A DNA stretch of 14,542 nucleotides from Epsilonproteobacteria bacterium 4484_65. GTDB taxonomy: Bacteria > Campylobacterota > Campylobacteria > Campylobacterales > Sulfurovaceae. The stretch lies in contig NATJ01000024.1 of assembly GCA_002085305.1 (NCBI GenBank), positions 1 through 14,542 on the forward strand. Direction: 5' to 3'. Under the pieces are notes generated by a model. It made no database searches, was not told where the DNA came from, and worked only from the letters and a program-made list of their open reading frames with translations. Positions 1 to 14,185 of the stretch are shown one piece after another (position 1 is the stretch's first letter; every line of letters begins with the position of its first letter). A program made the position numbers and the translations under genes.

Positions 1-111
1 CCTACTAGAGATGAACTTATTGGTATGCTCCTTAATGTTTGGAATGCACCGGTTCAAAACTTTACAATTGGTATGAATGCATTGGCTACTAAATTAGAAG
101 AAGAAGCATAG
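1..111 (+). CDS. rplJ: 50S ribosomal protein L10, C-terminal end (partial)
   Basis: The window opens inside a reading frame encoding 36 residues, beginning [17 protein letters not shown] and ending KLEEEA before a TAG stop at 109-111. This matches the C-terminal helix region of ribosomal protein L10, which carries the L7/L12 dimers at the base of the stalk. Identity is supported mainly by position, immediately upstream of rplL and rpoB as in the standard bacterial rplJL-rpoBC order, and by the conserved [14 protein letters not shown] pattern of L10 C-termini. The start lies outside the window, so the rplJ leader that normally binds the L10-L12 complex cannot be examined. Confidence 0.85.
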   Translation, partial: PTRDELIGMLLNVWNAPVQNFTIGMNALATKLEEEA

Positions 112-117
112 AGTGGT

Positions 118-137
118 GAGAGCCTCTAGGCTCTTTT
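118..137 (+). promoter_or_regulatory. Terminator-like hairpin in the rplJ-rplL spacer
   Basis: AGAGCC (119-124) pairs with GGCTCT (129-134) around the four-base loop TCTA and is followed by TTTTAATTT. A G-U pair can extend it at 118/135. The short stem and U-rich tail resemble a weak intrinsic terminator or a partial attenuator placed just after the rplJ stop. Because rplL follows 51 nt later and must be expressed more than rplJ, complete termination here is unlikely; a stalling, processing or 3'-end-protecting role is inferred. Confidence 0.45.
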
Positions 138-143
138 AATTTA

Positions 144-161
144 AAAATGCAATGGCATTTT
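144..161 (+). promoter_or_regulatory. Second small inverted repeat before rplL
   Basis: AAAATGC (144-150) is complementary to GCATTTT (155-161) with the loop AATG. It is an A/T-rich 7-bp hairpin between the first hairpin and the rplL ribosome-binding site (AAGGA, 175-179). It could keep the rplL leader in a defined fold or be an RNA processing site; the sequence alone does not show which. Confidence 0.3.
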
Positions 162-186
162 ATAACATATATTTAAGGAATTAATT

Positions 187-478
187 ATGGCAACAACTAA
201 AGAAGATGTTCTTGAGTTTATCTCAAACATGTCAGTACTTGAGCTTTCTGAGCTTGTAAAAGAATTTGAAGAGAAATTTGGCGTATCTGACAGGTGCTGG
301 CGATAAAAAAATTAATGCTATTAAAGTAGTAAGAGCAATTACTGGTCTTGGACTTAAAGAAGCAAAAGCTGCTGTTGAAGAGACTCCATCTGTACTTAAA
401 GAAGGCGTATCTAAAGAAGAAGCAGAAGAGCTTAAAAAACAAATTGAAGAAGCTGGTGCTTCTTGTGAACTTAAATAA
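187..478 (+). pseudogene. rplL: Ribosomal protein L7/L12, disrupted by internal deletion and frameshift
   Basis: L7/L12 is the multicopy stalk protein that recruits translational GTPases such as EF-G. The start ATG at 187 has an AAGGA ribosome-binding site at 175-179. The first frame gives an intact N-terminal dimerisation domain ([11 protein letters not shown] ... EEKFGVS, 34 residues), then five out-of-frame residues and a stop at 304-306. A second frame, shifted relative to the first, resumes at about 287 with [15 protein letters not shown] and runs through [13 protein letters not shown] and [14 protein letters not shown] to GASCELK and TAA at 476-478. The Ala-rich hinge and the first strand of the C-terminal domain (EEKTEFDVI-type sequence) are absent. 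Family members have about 121-126 residues and the two halves here supply about 97, so roughly 25-29 codons are missing; restoring frame needs 2 (mod 3) bases. The break is at about 286-292. Both halves are otherwise well preserved, so an assembly or consensus error is more likely than a natural pseudogene. Confidence 0.9.
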
Positions 479-494
479 TTCATTTTATTTAAGA

Positions 495-519
495 GAGTTT
501 AGGCTTGTTGCCTAAACTC
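495..519 (+). promoter_or_regulatory. Ten-base-pair hairpin in the rplL-rpoB spacer
   Basis: GAGTTTAGGC (495-504) pairs perfectly with GCCTAAACTC (510-519) around a five-base loop. No T run follows, so it is not a classical intrinsic terminator. In E. coli the rplL-rpoB spacer holds an attenuator and an RNase III processing site that lower RNA polymerase subunit synthesis relative to ribosomal proteins; this hairpin sits in the equivalent place. Its role here as attenuator or processing stem is inferred from position and stability. Confidence 0.6.
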
Positions 520-588
520 AACTACATTAGGTTTATATAAAAGCTATTTGGAGACATTCTCATACCCTCCACAGATAGTTTCTTTGTG

Positions 589-9329
<8,741 letters not shown>

Positions 9330-9339
9330 GCAGAGGTCT

Positions 9340-9345
9340 TATAAT
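9340..9345 (+). promoter_or_regulatory. Candidate -10 box for the rpsL-rpsG-fusA unit
   Basis: A perfect TATAAT lies ten bases after the rpoC stop. A perfect TTGACA occurs upstream at 9312-9317 inside rpoC, but the 22-base gap is too long for ordinary sigma-70 spacing, so it is probably chance. Campylobacterota promoters commonly depend on the -10 element alone. A start near 9352 would give rpsL a leader of about 160 nt containing the hairpin at 9362-9381. Confidence 0.4.
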
Positions 9346-9361
9346 GTCTTTTAATTCGCGT

Positions 9362-9381
9362 AGGGTGGGTTTGCCCACCTT
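9362..9381 (+). terminator. GC-rich hairpin in the rpoC-rpsL spacer
   Basis: GGTGGG (9364-9369) pairs with CCCACC (9374-9379) around the loop TTTG; an A-T and a G-U pair can extend it outwards. It is the most GC-rich stem in the spacer. The following bases are only mildly T-rich (an ATTTTATTT stretch about 15 nt later), so it may be a partial terminator for rpoBC or an attenuator in the rpsL leader rather than a full stop. Confidence 0.5.
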
Positions 9382-9511
9382 GTGTGATATATTCAATTTT
9401 ATTTAGATGATTAGATCAGATGAAAGTGCTTGTGTAGCGTTTTTATGTGGTGTAAGAACCCAGATTCAAGAGACATTGATCTCAATTCAAACTAACCAGA
9501 AAGGAAACGAT

Positions 9512-9886
9512 TTGCCTACAATTAACCAATTGATTCGTAAAGAACGTAAGAAGCAAGTGAAAAAATCAAAATCACCTGCACTTGTAAAATGTCCTCAAAG
9601 AAGAGGCGTATGTACCAGAGTATATACTACAACTCCAAAGAAACCTAACTCGGCACTTAGAAAAGTTGCTAAAGTAAGATTGACAAGTGGATTTGAAGTG
9701 ATCTCATACATTGGTGGTGAGGGTCACAACCTTCAAGAGCACTCTATCGTATTAGTACGTGGGGGAAGAATTAAAGATTTACCTGGTGTTAAGTATCACA
9801 TTGTTCGTGGTGCACTAGATGCTTCAGGTGTAACTGGAAGAACAGTTGCAAGATCTAAATACGGTACAAAAAAACCTAAAAAATAA
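9512..9886 (+). CDS. rpsL: 30S ribosomal protein S12, TTG start
   Basis: S12 lies in the decoding centre of the small subunit. I place the start at TTG 9512, preceded by AAGGA at 9501-9505 with six bases between; this gives the family N-terminus [15 protein letters not shown] and the usual length, 124 residues. An ATG at 9407 in the same frame would add 35 residues with no ribosome-binding site and no S12 similarity. [13 protein letters not shown] contains K43, and [13 protein letters not shown] contains K88; both match the streptomycin-sensitive form. D89 is the site that RimO methylthiolates in other bacteria. C27 and C34 flank the PQRRGV turn. The C-terminus [10 protein letters not shown] is the standard basic tail. 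rpsG follows after a structured 142-nt spacer. Confidence 0.97.
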   Translation: MPTINQLIRKERKKQVKKSKSPALVKCPQRRGVCTRVYTTTPKKPNSALRKVAKVRLTSGFEVISYIGGEGHNLQEHSIVLVRGGRIKDLPGVKYHIVRGALDASGVTGRTVARSKYGTKKPKK

Positions 9887-9926
9887 TTCTTTTAGAAGAA
9901 ATTATTGAGTGTTAAAGTAAAAGTTT

Positions 9927-9942
9927 AGTCTGGGAACAGACT
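9927..9942 (+). promoter_or_regulatory. GNRA-capped hairpin in the rpsL-rpsG spacer
   Basis: AGTCTG (9927-9932) pairs with CAGACT (9937-9942), closed by GGAA, a GNRA-type tetraloop. In E. coli, S7 represses its operon by binding the rpsL-rpsG intercistronic RNA. The 142-nt spacer here, carrying a well-formed small hairpin, is in the right place for an equivalent element. The fold is visible in the sequence; S7 binding is inferred. Confidence 0.45.
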
Positions 9943-10000
9943 TCGGACAGGTGTTGTTATGAAATCTTTAAAAGATTTACCTTAGGGAACAAGACTTGAG
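9932..10000 (+). repeat. Imperfect direct repeat GGGAACA(A)GACTT in the rpsL-rpsG spacer
   Basis: GGGAACAGACTT at 9932-9943 recurs, with one extra A, as GGGAACAAGACTT at 9985-9997. Between them an A/T-rich stem AAATCT (9962-9967) / AGATTT (9973-9978) can form. The repeat could come from a local duplication or represent two copies of a protein-binding motif ahead of rpsG. Confidence 0.4.
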
Positions 10001-10013
10001 TAAATTTATATAA

Positions 10014-10494
<481 letters not shown>

Positions 10495-10496
<2 letters not shown>

Positions 10497-10500
10497 GGGA
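10495..10500 (+). promoter_or_regulatory. fusA ribosome-binding site overlapping the rpsG stop
   Basis: AAGGGA shares its first two bases with the rpsG TAA stop and sits seven bases before the fusA ATG. A ribosome terminating on rpsG would cover this site, so fusA translation is probably coupled to rpsG. Confidence 0.65.
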
Positions 10501-10507
10501 CTAAGTT

Positions 10508-12598
10508 ATGGCAAGAACGCACAAACTTAACGACGTAAGAAACATCGGTATCGCTGCTCACATTGATGCAGGTAAAACAACAACAACTGAAAGAATTCTT
10601 TTCTATACAGGTGTTGAGCACAAGATTGGTGAAGTACATGATGGTGCTGCGACAATGGACTGGATGGAGCAAGAGCAGGAAAGAGGTATTACCATTACTT
10701 CTGCTGCTACTACTTGTGAGTGGGACAATAAGCAAATTAACATCATCGATACTCCGGGGCACGTTGACTTTACGATTGAAGTTGAGCGTTCTATGAGAGT
10801 ACTTGATGGTGCTGTATCTGTATTTTGTGCAGTTGGTGGGGTTCAACCACAATCTGAGACAGTATGGAGACAAAGAAACCGTTATGGTGTACCATCAGTT
10901 GTCTTTGTTAACAAGTATGACAGAACAGGTTCAGACTTTTATGAAGTTGAAAGACAAATTCGTGACAGACTGAAAGGTAACCCGGTTCCTATTCAATTAC
11001 CAATTGGTGCTGAAGAGGATTTTCAAGGTGTTGTTGACCTTGTTAAAATGAAAGCGATCGTTTGGGATAAAGATGCTGAAATGGGATCTAACTACCACGT
11101 AGAAGAGATCCCTGAAGACATGGTGGAACTTTCAGAGACATACCGTGAAAAACTGATTGAGAGTATTTCTGAAGCTGAAGGTAACGACGCGCTTATGGAA
11201 AAATACATGGAAGGTGAAGAGCTTACAGAAGAAGAGATCGTAGCTGGTATCAAAGCGGCGACTATCGGTATGTATATCGTTCCAATGACTGTTGGTTCTG
11301 CATTTAAGAACAAAGGTGTTCAGACTCTACTTGATGCTGTTGTTGCTTACCTTCCTTCACCAATTGAAGCACCTGCTATTAAGGGTACTGAAATGGATGA
11401 TGAAGACAAAGAAGTGACCGTTGAGTCTACTGATGATGGTGAATTTGCAGCATTGGCATTTAAGATCATGACTGACCCATTTGTTGGACAATTAACATTT
11501 ATCCGTGTATACCGTGGTTCTTTGGAATCAGGTTCTTACGTGCTTAACTCTACTAAAGAGAAGAAAGAGCGTATCGGCCGTATCATGAAAATGCACGCGA
11601 TCAAAAGAGAAGAAATAGCTGAGATATATGCTGGTGAAATTGGAGCAGTTGTTGGTCTTAAAAATACAACTACCGGTGATACACTATGTTCAGACAAAGA
11701 TAAAGTGGTACTTGAAAGAATGGATTTCCCGGATCCGGTTATCTCTGTTGCTGTTGAGCCTAAAACAAAAGCTGACCAGGAAAAAATGGGAGTTGCACTT
11801 TCTAAACTTGCTGCTGAAGATCCATCTTTCCGTGTTTCTTCAGATGAAGAGACTGGTCAAACAATCATCTCAGGGATGGGTGAACTTCACCTTGAAATTC
11901 TTGTTGATAGAATGAAAAGAGAATTTAAAGTAGAAGCTGAAGTTGGTGCGCCACAAGTTTCATACAGAGAAACTATCCGTAAAGAAGTTAAAAAAGAATA
12001 CAAATATGCAAAACAATCTGGTGGTCGTGGACAATTTGGTCACGTTTACCTTCATATTGAGCCGCAAGAGCCAGGTTTTGGTTATGAATTTGTTGATGCT
12101 GTTAAAGGCGGGGTTGTTCCAAAAGAGTTTATACAGCCGGTAAACAAAGGTATTCAAGAAGCAATGGCTAGAGGTATCCAGGCAGGTTACCCTGTTGAAG
12201 ATGTTAAAGTAACACTTTATGATGGTTCTTACCACGATGTTGATTCATCTGAAATGGCGTTTAAGCTTGCTGGATCAATGGGATTCAGAGACGGTTGTAG
12301 AGAAGCAAACCCAGTTATCTTGGAACCAATGATGAAAGTTGAAGTTGAAGTACCTGAAGACTACATGGGTGATGTTATCGGTGATGTCGCTAAAAGACGT
12401 GGCCAGGTATCAGGTATGGATGACAGAGCTGGTAACAAGATCGTTAACGCATTTGTGCCACTTTCTGAAATGTTCGGATACTCAACAGACCTACGTTCAA
12501 TGACTCAAGGCCGTGCAACGTATGCTATGGAATTCGATCACTATGAAGAGGTTCCACAAAATGTAGCAAAAGAAATTATCGAAAAGAGAAATAGTTAA
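10508..12598 (+). CDS. fusA: Elongation factor G
   Basis: EF-G is the GTPase that drives tRNA-mRNA translocation and, with RRF, ribosome recycling in the cytoplasm. The 696-residue protein has the P-loop [12 protein letters not shown] at 17-28, switch I ending [12 protein letters not shown] (58-69), DTPGHVDF at 81-88 with H85 matching the catalytic His, and the G4 motif NKYD at 135-138 (usually NKMD). Domain III has [18 protein letters not shown]. Domain IV has [20 protein letters not shown] and [16 protein letters not shown], and domain V has [21 protein letters not shown] and [18 protein letters not shown]. Length is normal for the family (E. coli 704). It is the last gene of the unit; no tuf follows, as I expect in Campylobacterota, where tuf lies upstream of the secE-nusG-rplKAJL genes. 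Confidence 0.98.
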   Translation: MARTHKLNDVRNIGIAAHIDAGKTTTTERILFYTGVEHKIGEVHDGAATMDWMEQEQERGITITSAATTCEWDNKQINIIDTPGHVDFTIEVERSMRVLDGAVSVFCAVGGVQPQSETVWRQRNRYGVPSVVFVNKYDRTGSDFYEVERQIRDRLKGNPVPIQLPIGAEEDFQGVVDLVKMKAIVWDKDAEMGSNYHVEEIPEDMVELSETYREKLIESISEAEGNDALMEKYMEGEELTEEEIVAGIKAATIGMYIVPMTVGSAFKNKGVQTLLDAVVAYLPSPIEAPAIKGTEMDDEDKEVTVESTDDGEFAALAFKIMTDPFVGQLTFIRVYRGSLESGSYVLNSTKEKKERIGRIMKMHAIKREEIAEIYAGEIGAVVGLKNTTTGDTLCSDKDKVVLERMDFPDPVISVAVEPKTKADQEKMGVALSKLAAEDPSFRVSSDEETGQTIISGMGELHLEILVDRMKREFKVEAEVGAPQVSYRETIRKEVKKEYKYAKQSGGRGQFGHVYLHIEPQEPGFGYEFVDAVKGGVVPKEFIQPVNKGIQEAMARGIQAGYPVEDVKVTLYDGSYHDVDSSEMAFKLAGSMGFRDGCREANPVILEPMMKVEVEVPEDYMGDVIGDVAKRRGQVSGMDDRAGNKIVNAFVPLSEMFGYSTDLRSMTQGRATYAMEFDHYEEVPQNVAKEIIEKRNS

Positions 12599-12612
12599 TC
12601 TTTTCCTTGATT

Positions 12613-12639
12613 TGCACCCATCTTTAAATGATGGGTGCA
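12613..12639 (+). terminator. Hairpin terminating the rpsL-rpsG-fusA unit
   Basis: TGCACCCATC (12613-12622) pairs perfectly with GATGGGTGCA (12630-12639) around a seven-base A/T loop, 15 nt after the fusA stop. It is the strongest stem after fusA and precedes a promoter-bearing A/T-rich spacer, so a terminator or 3'-end stabiliser is the natural reading. There is no T run directly after it, so termination may be inefficient or need Rho. Confidence 0.65.
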
Positions 12640-12754
12640 GTCACTTGCTAAATGTAAGCTCCTTTACCCAAACATTTAAATCTAAATACAACTCAAAAAA
12701 AATCTTAACTATTTCATAATCTTAGTATTATTCTATTTTAATTTTAAATTAGCA

Positions 12755-12760
12755 TATAAT
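12755..12760 (+). promoter_or_regulatory. Promoter -10 box for the 121-residue hypothetical gene
   Basis: TATAAT follows a strongly T-rich, roughly periodic stretch (12728-12750), the usual look of housekeeping promoters in Campylobacterota, which lack a clear -35. Transcription would start near 12767, giving a very short leader that begins almost at the AAAGGA ribosome-binding site (12768-12773). Confidence 0.6.
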
Positions 12761-12778
12761 AGTATTTAAAGGAAAAAA

Positions 12779-13144
12779 ATGAAATTCATCATAGATCTCA
12801 TAGAAGACGTAAGAGAACAAATAGGCAATCACGAAGCATATGTGGTAACTGCCGGTTTACTCAAAACTGATGAAACAGATAGCACAAAACTTATCTATGC
12901 TGGTGAAGCACCATTAAATTTAATAGTTGTAGATGAAGAAACAAGACAACTTAACTTTAAGATGGATGGCAGTGATACAAGAGTGAGCATAGGCGAGTTA
13001 ATTCCACCTTTACTAATACTTGATATGGATGCCATGATGTATGAGCTTAGAATGGATGTAAATGTACAGTATTCAGATATGGAAGTTATAGGGTTTGGTA
13101 AAAATGATGAACAGAAGAAATATATCTTGTTTATTAAGATATAA
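12779..13144 (+). CDS. Hypothetical protein, 121 residues
   Basis: I do not recognise this protein. It starts at ATG 12779 after AAAGGA (12768-12773) and has its own TATAAT, so it looks like a real monocistronic gene. The product is acidic and probably cytoplasmic, with no signal peptide or convincing membrane segment. It opens with an amphipathic helix (MKFIIDLIEDVREQIGNHEA), has alternating hydrophobic strands (LIYAGEAPLNLIVVDEET), a hydrophobic stretch IPPLLILDMDAMMYELRMD around 75-95, and ends in a likely strand, KKYILFIKI. No catalytic or metal-binding pattern is evident, and no Cys is present. It is separated from the fusA unit by a hairpin and converges with the DUF2853-type gene 16 nt beyond its stop, with no clear terminator between them. 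Confidence 0.75.
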   Translation: MKFIIDLIEDVREQIGNHEAYVVTAGLLKTDETDSTKLIYAGEAPLNLIVVDEETRQLNFKMDGSDTRVSIGELIPPLLILDMDAMMYELRMDVNVQYSDMEVIGFGKNDEQKKYILFIKI

Positions 13145-13160
13145 AATCTCCTTTGAATTG

Positions 13161-13428
13161 CTATGCGTACACAGACTCTTTGCTGAACTCTTTAGCAAGA
13201 AGTGCATAAAAGAGTGCACGGTATTTGTTTCTATTTGAAGAACCCATAGTTTCACATACTTTCTTAATGGCAGCATCAAGTTCTGCATCATTATTGGATA
13301 GTCCAAGTTTTTTTTGTAAAAAATTCTTTTTTACTGTGTCAAGTTCTGAACTATCTGTACAAGATACAGTGCTTTAACTCTTTTGAAGCAGTAGTGTACT
13401 GCTCAATTTTTTCATCTCTTTTACTCAT
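13161..13428 (-). pseudogene. DUF2853-type protein, disrupted by internal deletion and frameshift
   Basis: On the minus strand an ATG at 13428, with AAAGGGA (13440-13434) ahead of it, opens MSKRDEKIEQYTTASKELK and then runs out of frame to a stop after about 25 residues. Another frame carries on from about 13370 with TVSCTDSSELDTVKKNF, QKKLGLSNNDAELDAAIKK, GSSNRNKYRALFYALLAKEF and KESVYA to the TAG at 13163-13161. Both parts match my recollection of DUF2853 (small proteins of about 110 residues, function unknown): the MSKRDE-type start, the ETVSC/SELDTVKNNFL block and the SNRNKYRA...KESVY end. The middle, normally about LLTKVT-GLGPSIYN, is missing. I estimate 25-27 codons lost, and 2 (mod 3) bases are needed to rejoin the frames. 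The surviving halves look undecayed. It may be a recent deletion or an assembly artefact. The family name is from memory and should be confirmed. Confidence 0.7.
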
Positions 13429-13460
13429 GCTTTTCCCTTTTGTAAAATTTTTAACATTTT

Positions 13461-13466
13461 ATTATA
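13461..13466 (-). promoter_or_regulatory. Minus-strand -10 box before the DUF2853-type gene
   Basis: The minus strand reads TATAAT here, 32 bases before the start codon at 13428, giving a leader of about 25 nt with a good ribosome-binding site. It lies in the 52-base gap after the HTH gene, so the DUF2853-type gene can be transcribed on its own. Its intact promoter and ribosome-binding site argue against a long-decayed gene. Confidence 0.5.
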
Positions 13467-13480
13467 GCTGTAAATCACAT

Positions 13481-13717
13481 TTAGGTCAAATTTGGGCTGT
13501 TTTGTTCTAAAAGTATCCAATTCATACTTATGTTGTATCGTTTGCAAAAATAGGCGATAGCTTCATAGGGGATTTTTTTCCTTCTTTTTATAACAGCAAA
13601 GTATTGTGGATCAAGTTCGAGTGCATCTGCTATATCTCGATCTAGTATTTTTTCTTTCTTATAATGCAGGGAGAGTATCTGTTTTACACGTTGCATGACT
13701 GCATGAAAATCTATCAT
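13481..13717 (-). CDS. Small CI-repressor-type helix-turn-helix protein
   Basis: A 78-residue protein starting at ATG 13717 after AAGGA (13727-13723). Residues about 24-54 (ILDRDIADALELDPQYFAVIKR then KKIPYEAI) form a helix-turn-helix of the phage CI repressor type (PF07022-like), and YEAIAYFCKRYNISMNWILLEQ matches the C-terminal helix pattern usually written INWLLFGQ. Many CI-type proteins continue into a peptidase S24 or similar dimerisation domain; here the stop comes after the DNA-binding module and only 52 nt separate it from the next gene, leaving no room for a lost second domain. It is therefore a standalone DNA-binding protein or a domesticated remnant. Palindromic GATATC sites in its own leader suggest autoregulation. 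Target genes are unknown; queF and the DUF2853-type gene are the nearest candidates. Confidence 0.7.
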   Translation of the reverse strand: MIDFHAVMQRVKQILSLHYKKEKILDRDIADALELDPQYFAVIKRRKKIPYEAIAYFCKRYNISMNWILLEQNSPNLT

Positions 13718-13753
13718 GGATATCCTTAGTATTCATATAAAGATATCATAATA
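13718..13753 (-). promoter_or_regulatory. Promoter and candidate operator of the HTH gene
   Basis: Reading the minus strand, a -10-like TATTAT (13753-13748) is followed by two GATATC-centred palindromes: ATGATATCTT (13749-13740) and the perfect 8-bp GGATATCC (13725-13718), which touches the start codon and overlaps the edge of the ribosome-binding site. The two half-arrays, ATGATATCTT and AAGGATATCCAT, are near inverted copies of each other. A repressor bound here would block both transcription and translation start. The match to the downstream HTH protein is inferred from position. A TTGACA at 13785-13780 lies 26 bases before the -10 box, too far to be a working -35. Confidence 0.4.
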
Positions 13754-13798
13754 GATTTTTAGAAAAAAGTTTAAATGTATGTCAAATTGTAATGTTTT

Positions 13799-14176
13799 TT
13801 AATTTTTTGTACTGTCAATCTCTATAACTGTATGTACATTTCCCCTGGGATTAAAGTCTGCTACGAGTTTCATCGATTTAGGTGCTAGTTTACTATAAAG
13901 TGCATCATAGATCTCATTTGCTGAATTCTCATGGGAAATATGTCTATACATAAATGAATTGATATAGAGTTTGATGGCTTTTAGCTCTATGACTTTTTTA
14001 TTTGGTACATAAGAGAGTTTTAATGTAGCAAAATCAGGATAACCGGAACGTGGACATAAACACATGAATTCTGGAAGCTCTATGTTTATTGTATAATTTT
14101 TCTCATGTTCATTTGGCCAGAAGTTCTCTTCTGCATTAATATCAAATTCCTGTATCTCTTTTTCACCGTATTTCAT
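13799..14176 (-). CDS. queF: NADPH-dependent 7-cyano-7-deazaguanine reductase (preQ0 reductase)
   Basis: QueF reduces the nitrile of preQ0 to the aminomethyl group of preQ1 using NADPH, a late cytoplasmic step before insertion into tRNA on the queuosine pathway. The 125-residue protein is of the short, single-domain type (B. subtilis YkvM-like). C41 in MCLCPRSGYPDFA is the nucleophile that forms the thioimide (B. subtilis C55), D48 matches D62, and H82-E83 in ISHEN match H96-E97. VIELKAIKLYINSF is the family's E-x-K-x-x-K substrate/NADPH motif, and DFNPRGNVHTVIE is the conserved C-terminal block. It is very like Campylobacter QueF as I recall it (MRYGEKEI-type start). The ATG at 14176 follows AAAGGA (14187-14182), which begins inside the stop codon of the upstream EAL gene, nine bases away, so the two are likely co-transcribed and coupled. 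No other queuosine gene is visible in the window. Confidence 0.95.
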   Translation of the reverse strand: MKYGEKEIQEFDINAEENFWPNEHEKNYTINIELPEFMCLCPRSGYPDFATLKLSYVPNKKVIELKAIKLYINSFMYRHISHENSANEIYDALYSKLAPKSMKLVADFNPRGNVHTVIEIDSTKN

Positions 14177-14185
14177 GGGTATCCT

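Noticed and set aside
266..478. A separate 70-residue gene starting at TTG 266 ([15 protein letters not shown]...).
   Set aside because: The first seven residues are the rplL N-terminal domain read in the wrong frame and there is no ribosome-binding site; the rest is the L7/L12 C-terminal domain, so it is the second half of disrupted rplL.
9407..9511. An N-terminal extension of S12, or a 35-residue leader peptide, from the ATG at 9407.
   Set aside because: No ribosome-binding site precedes it, it has no similarity to S12, and the TTG at 9512 gives the conserved N-terminus with a good AAGGA.
12599..12778. Search for a tRNA, a small RNA or a tuf gene after fusA.
   Set aside because: The stretch holds only the terminator-like hairpin and an A/T-rich promoter region; no cloverleaf or EF-Tu coding sequence is present.
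13073..13306. A 77-residue minus-strand ORF beginning MDYPIMMQNLMLP.
   Set aside because: It is an out-of-frame reading across the DUF2853-type gene and runs into the 3' end of the plus-strand hypothetical gene; it has no ribosome-binding site and no family character.
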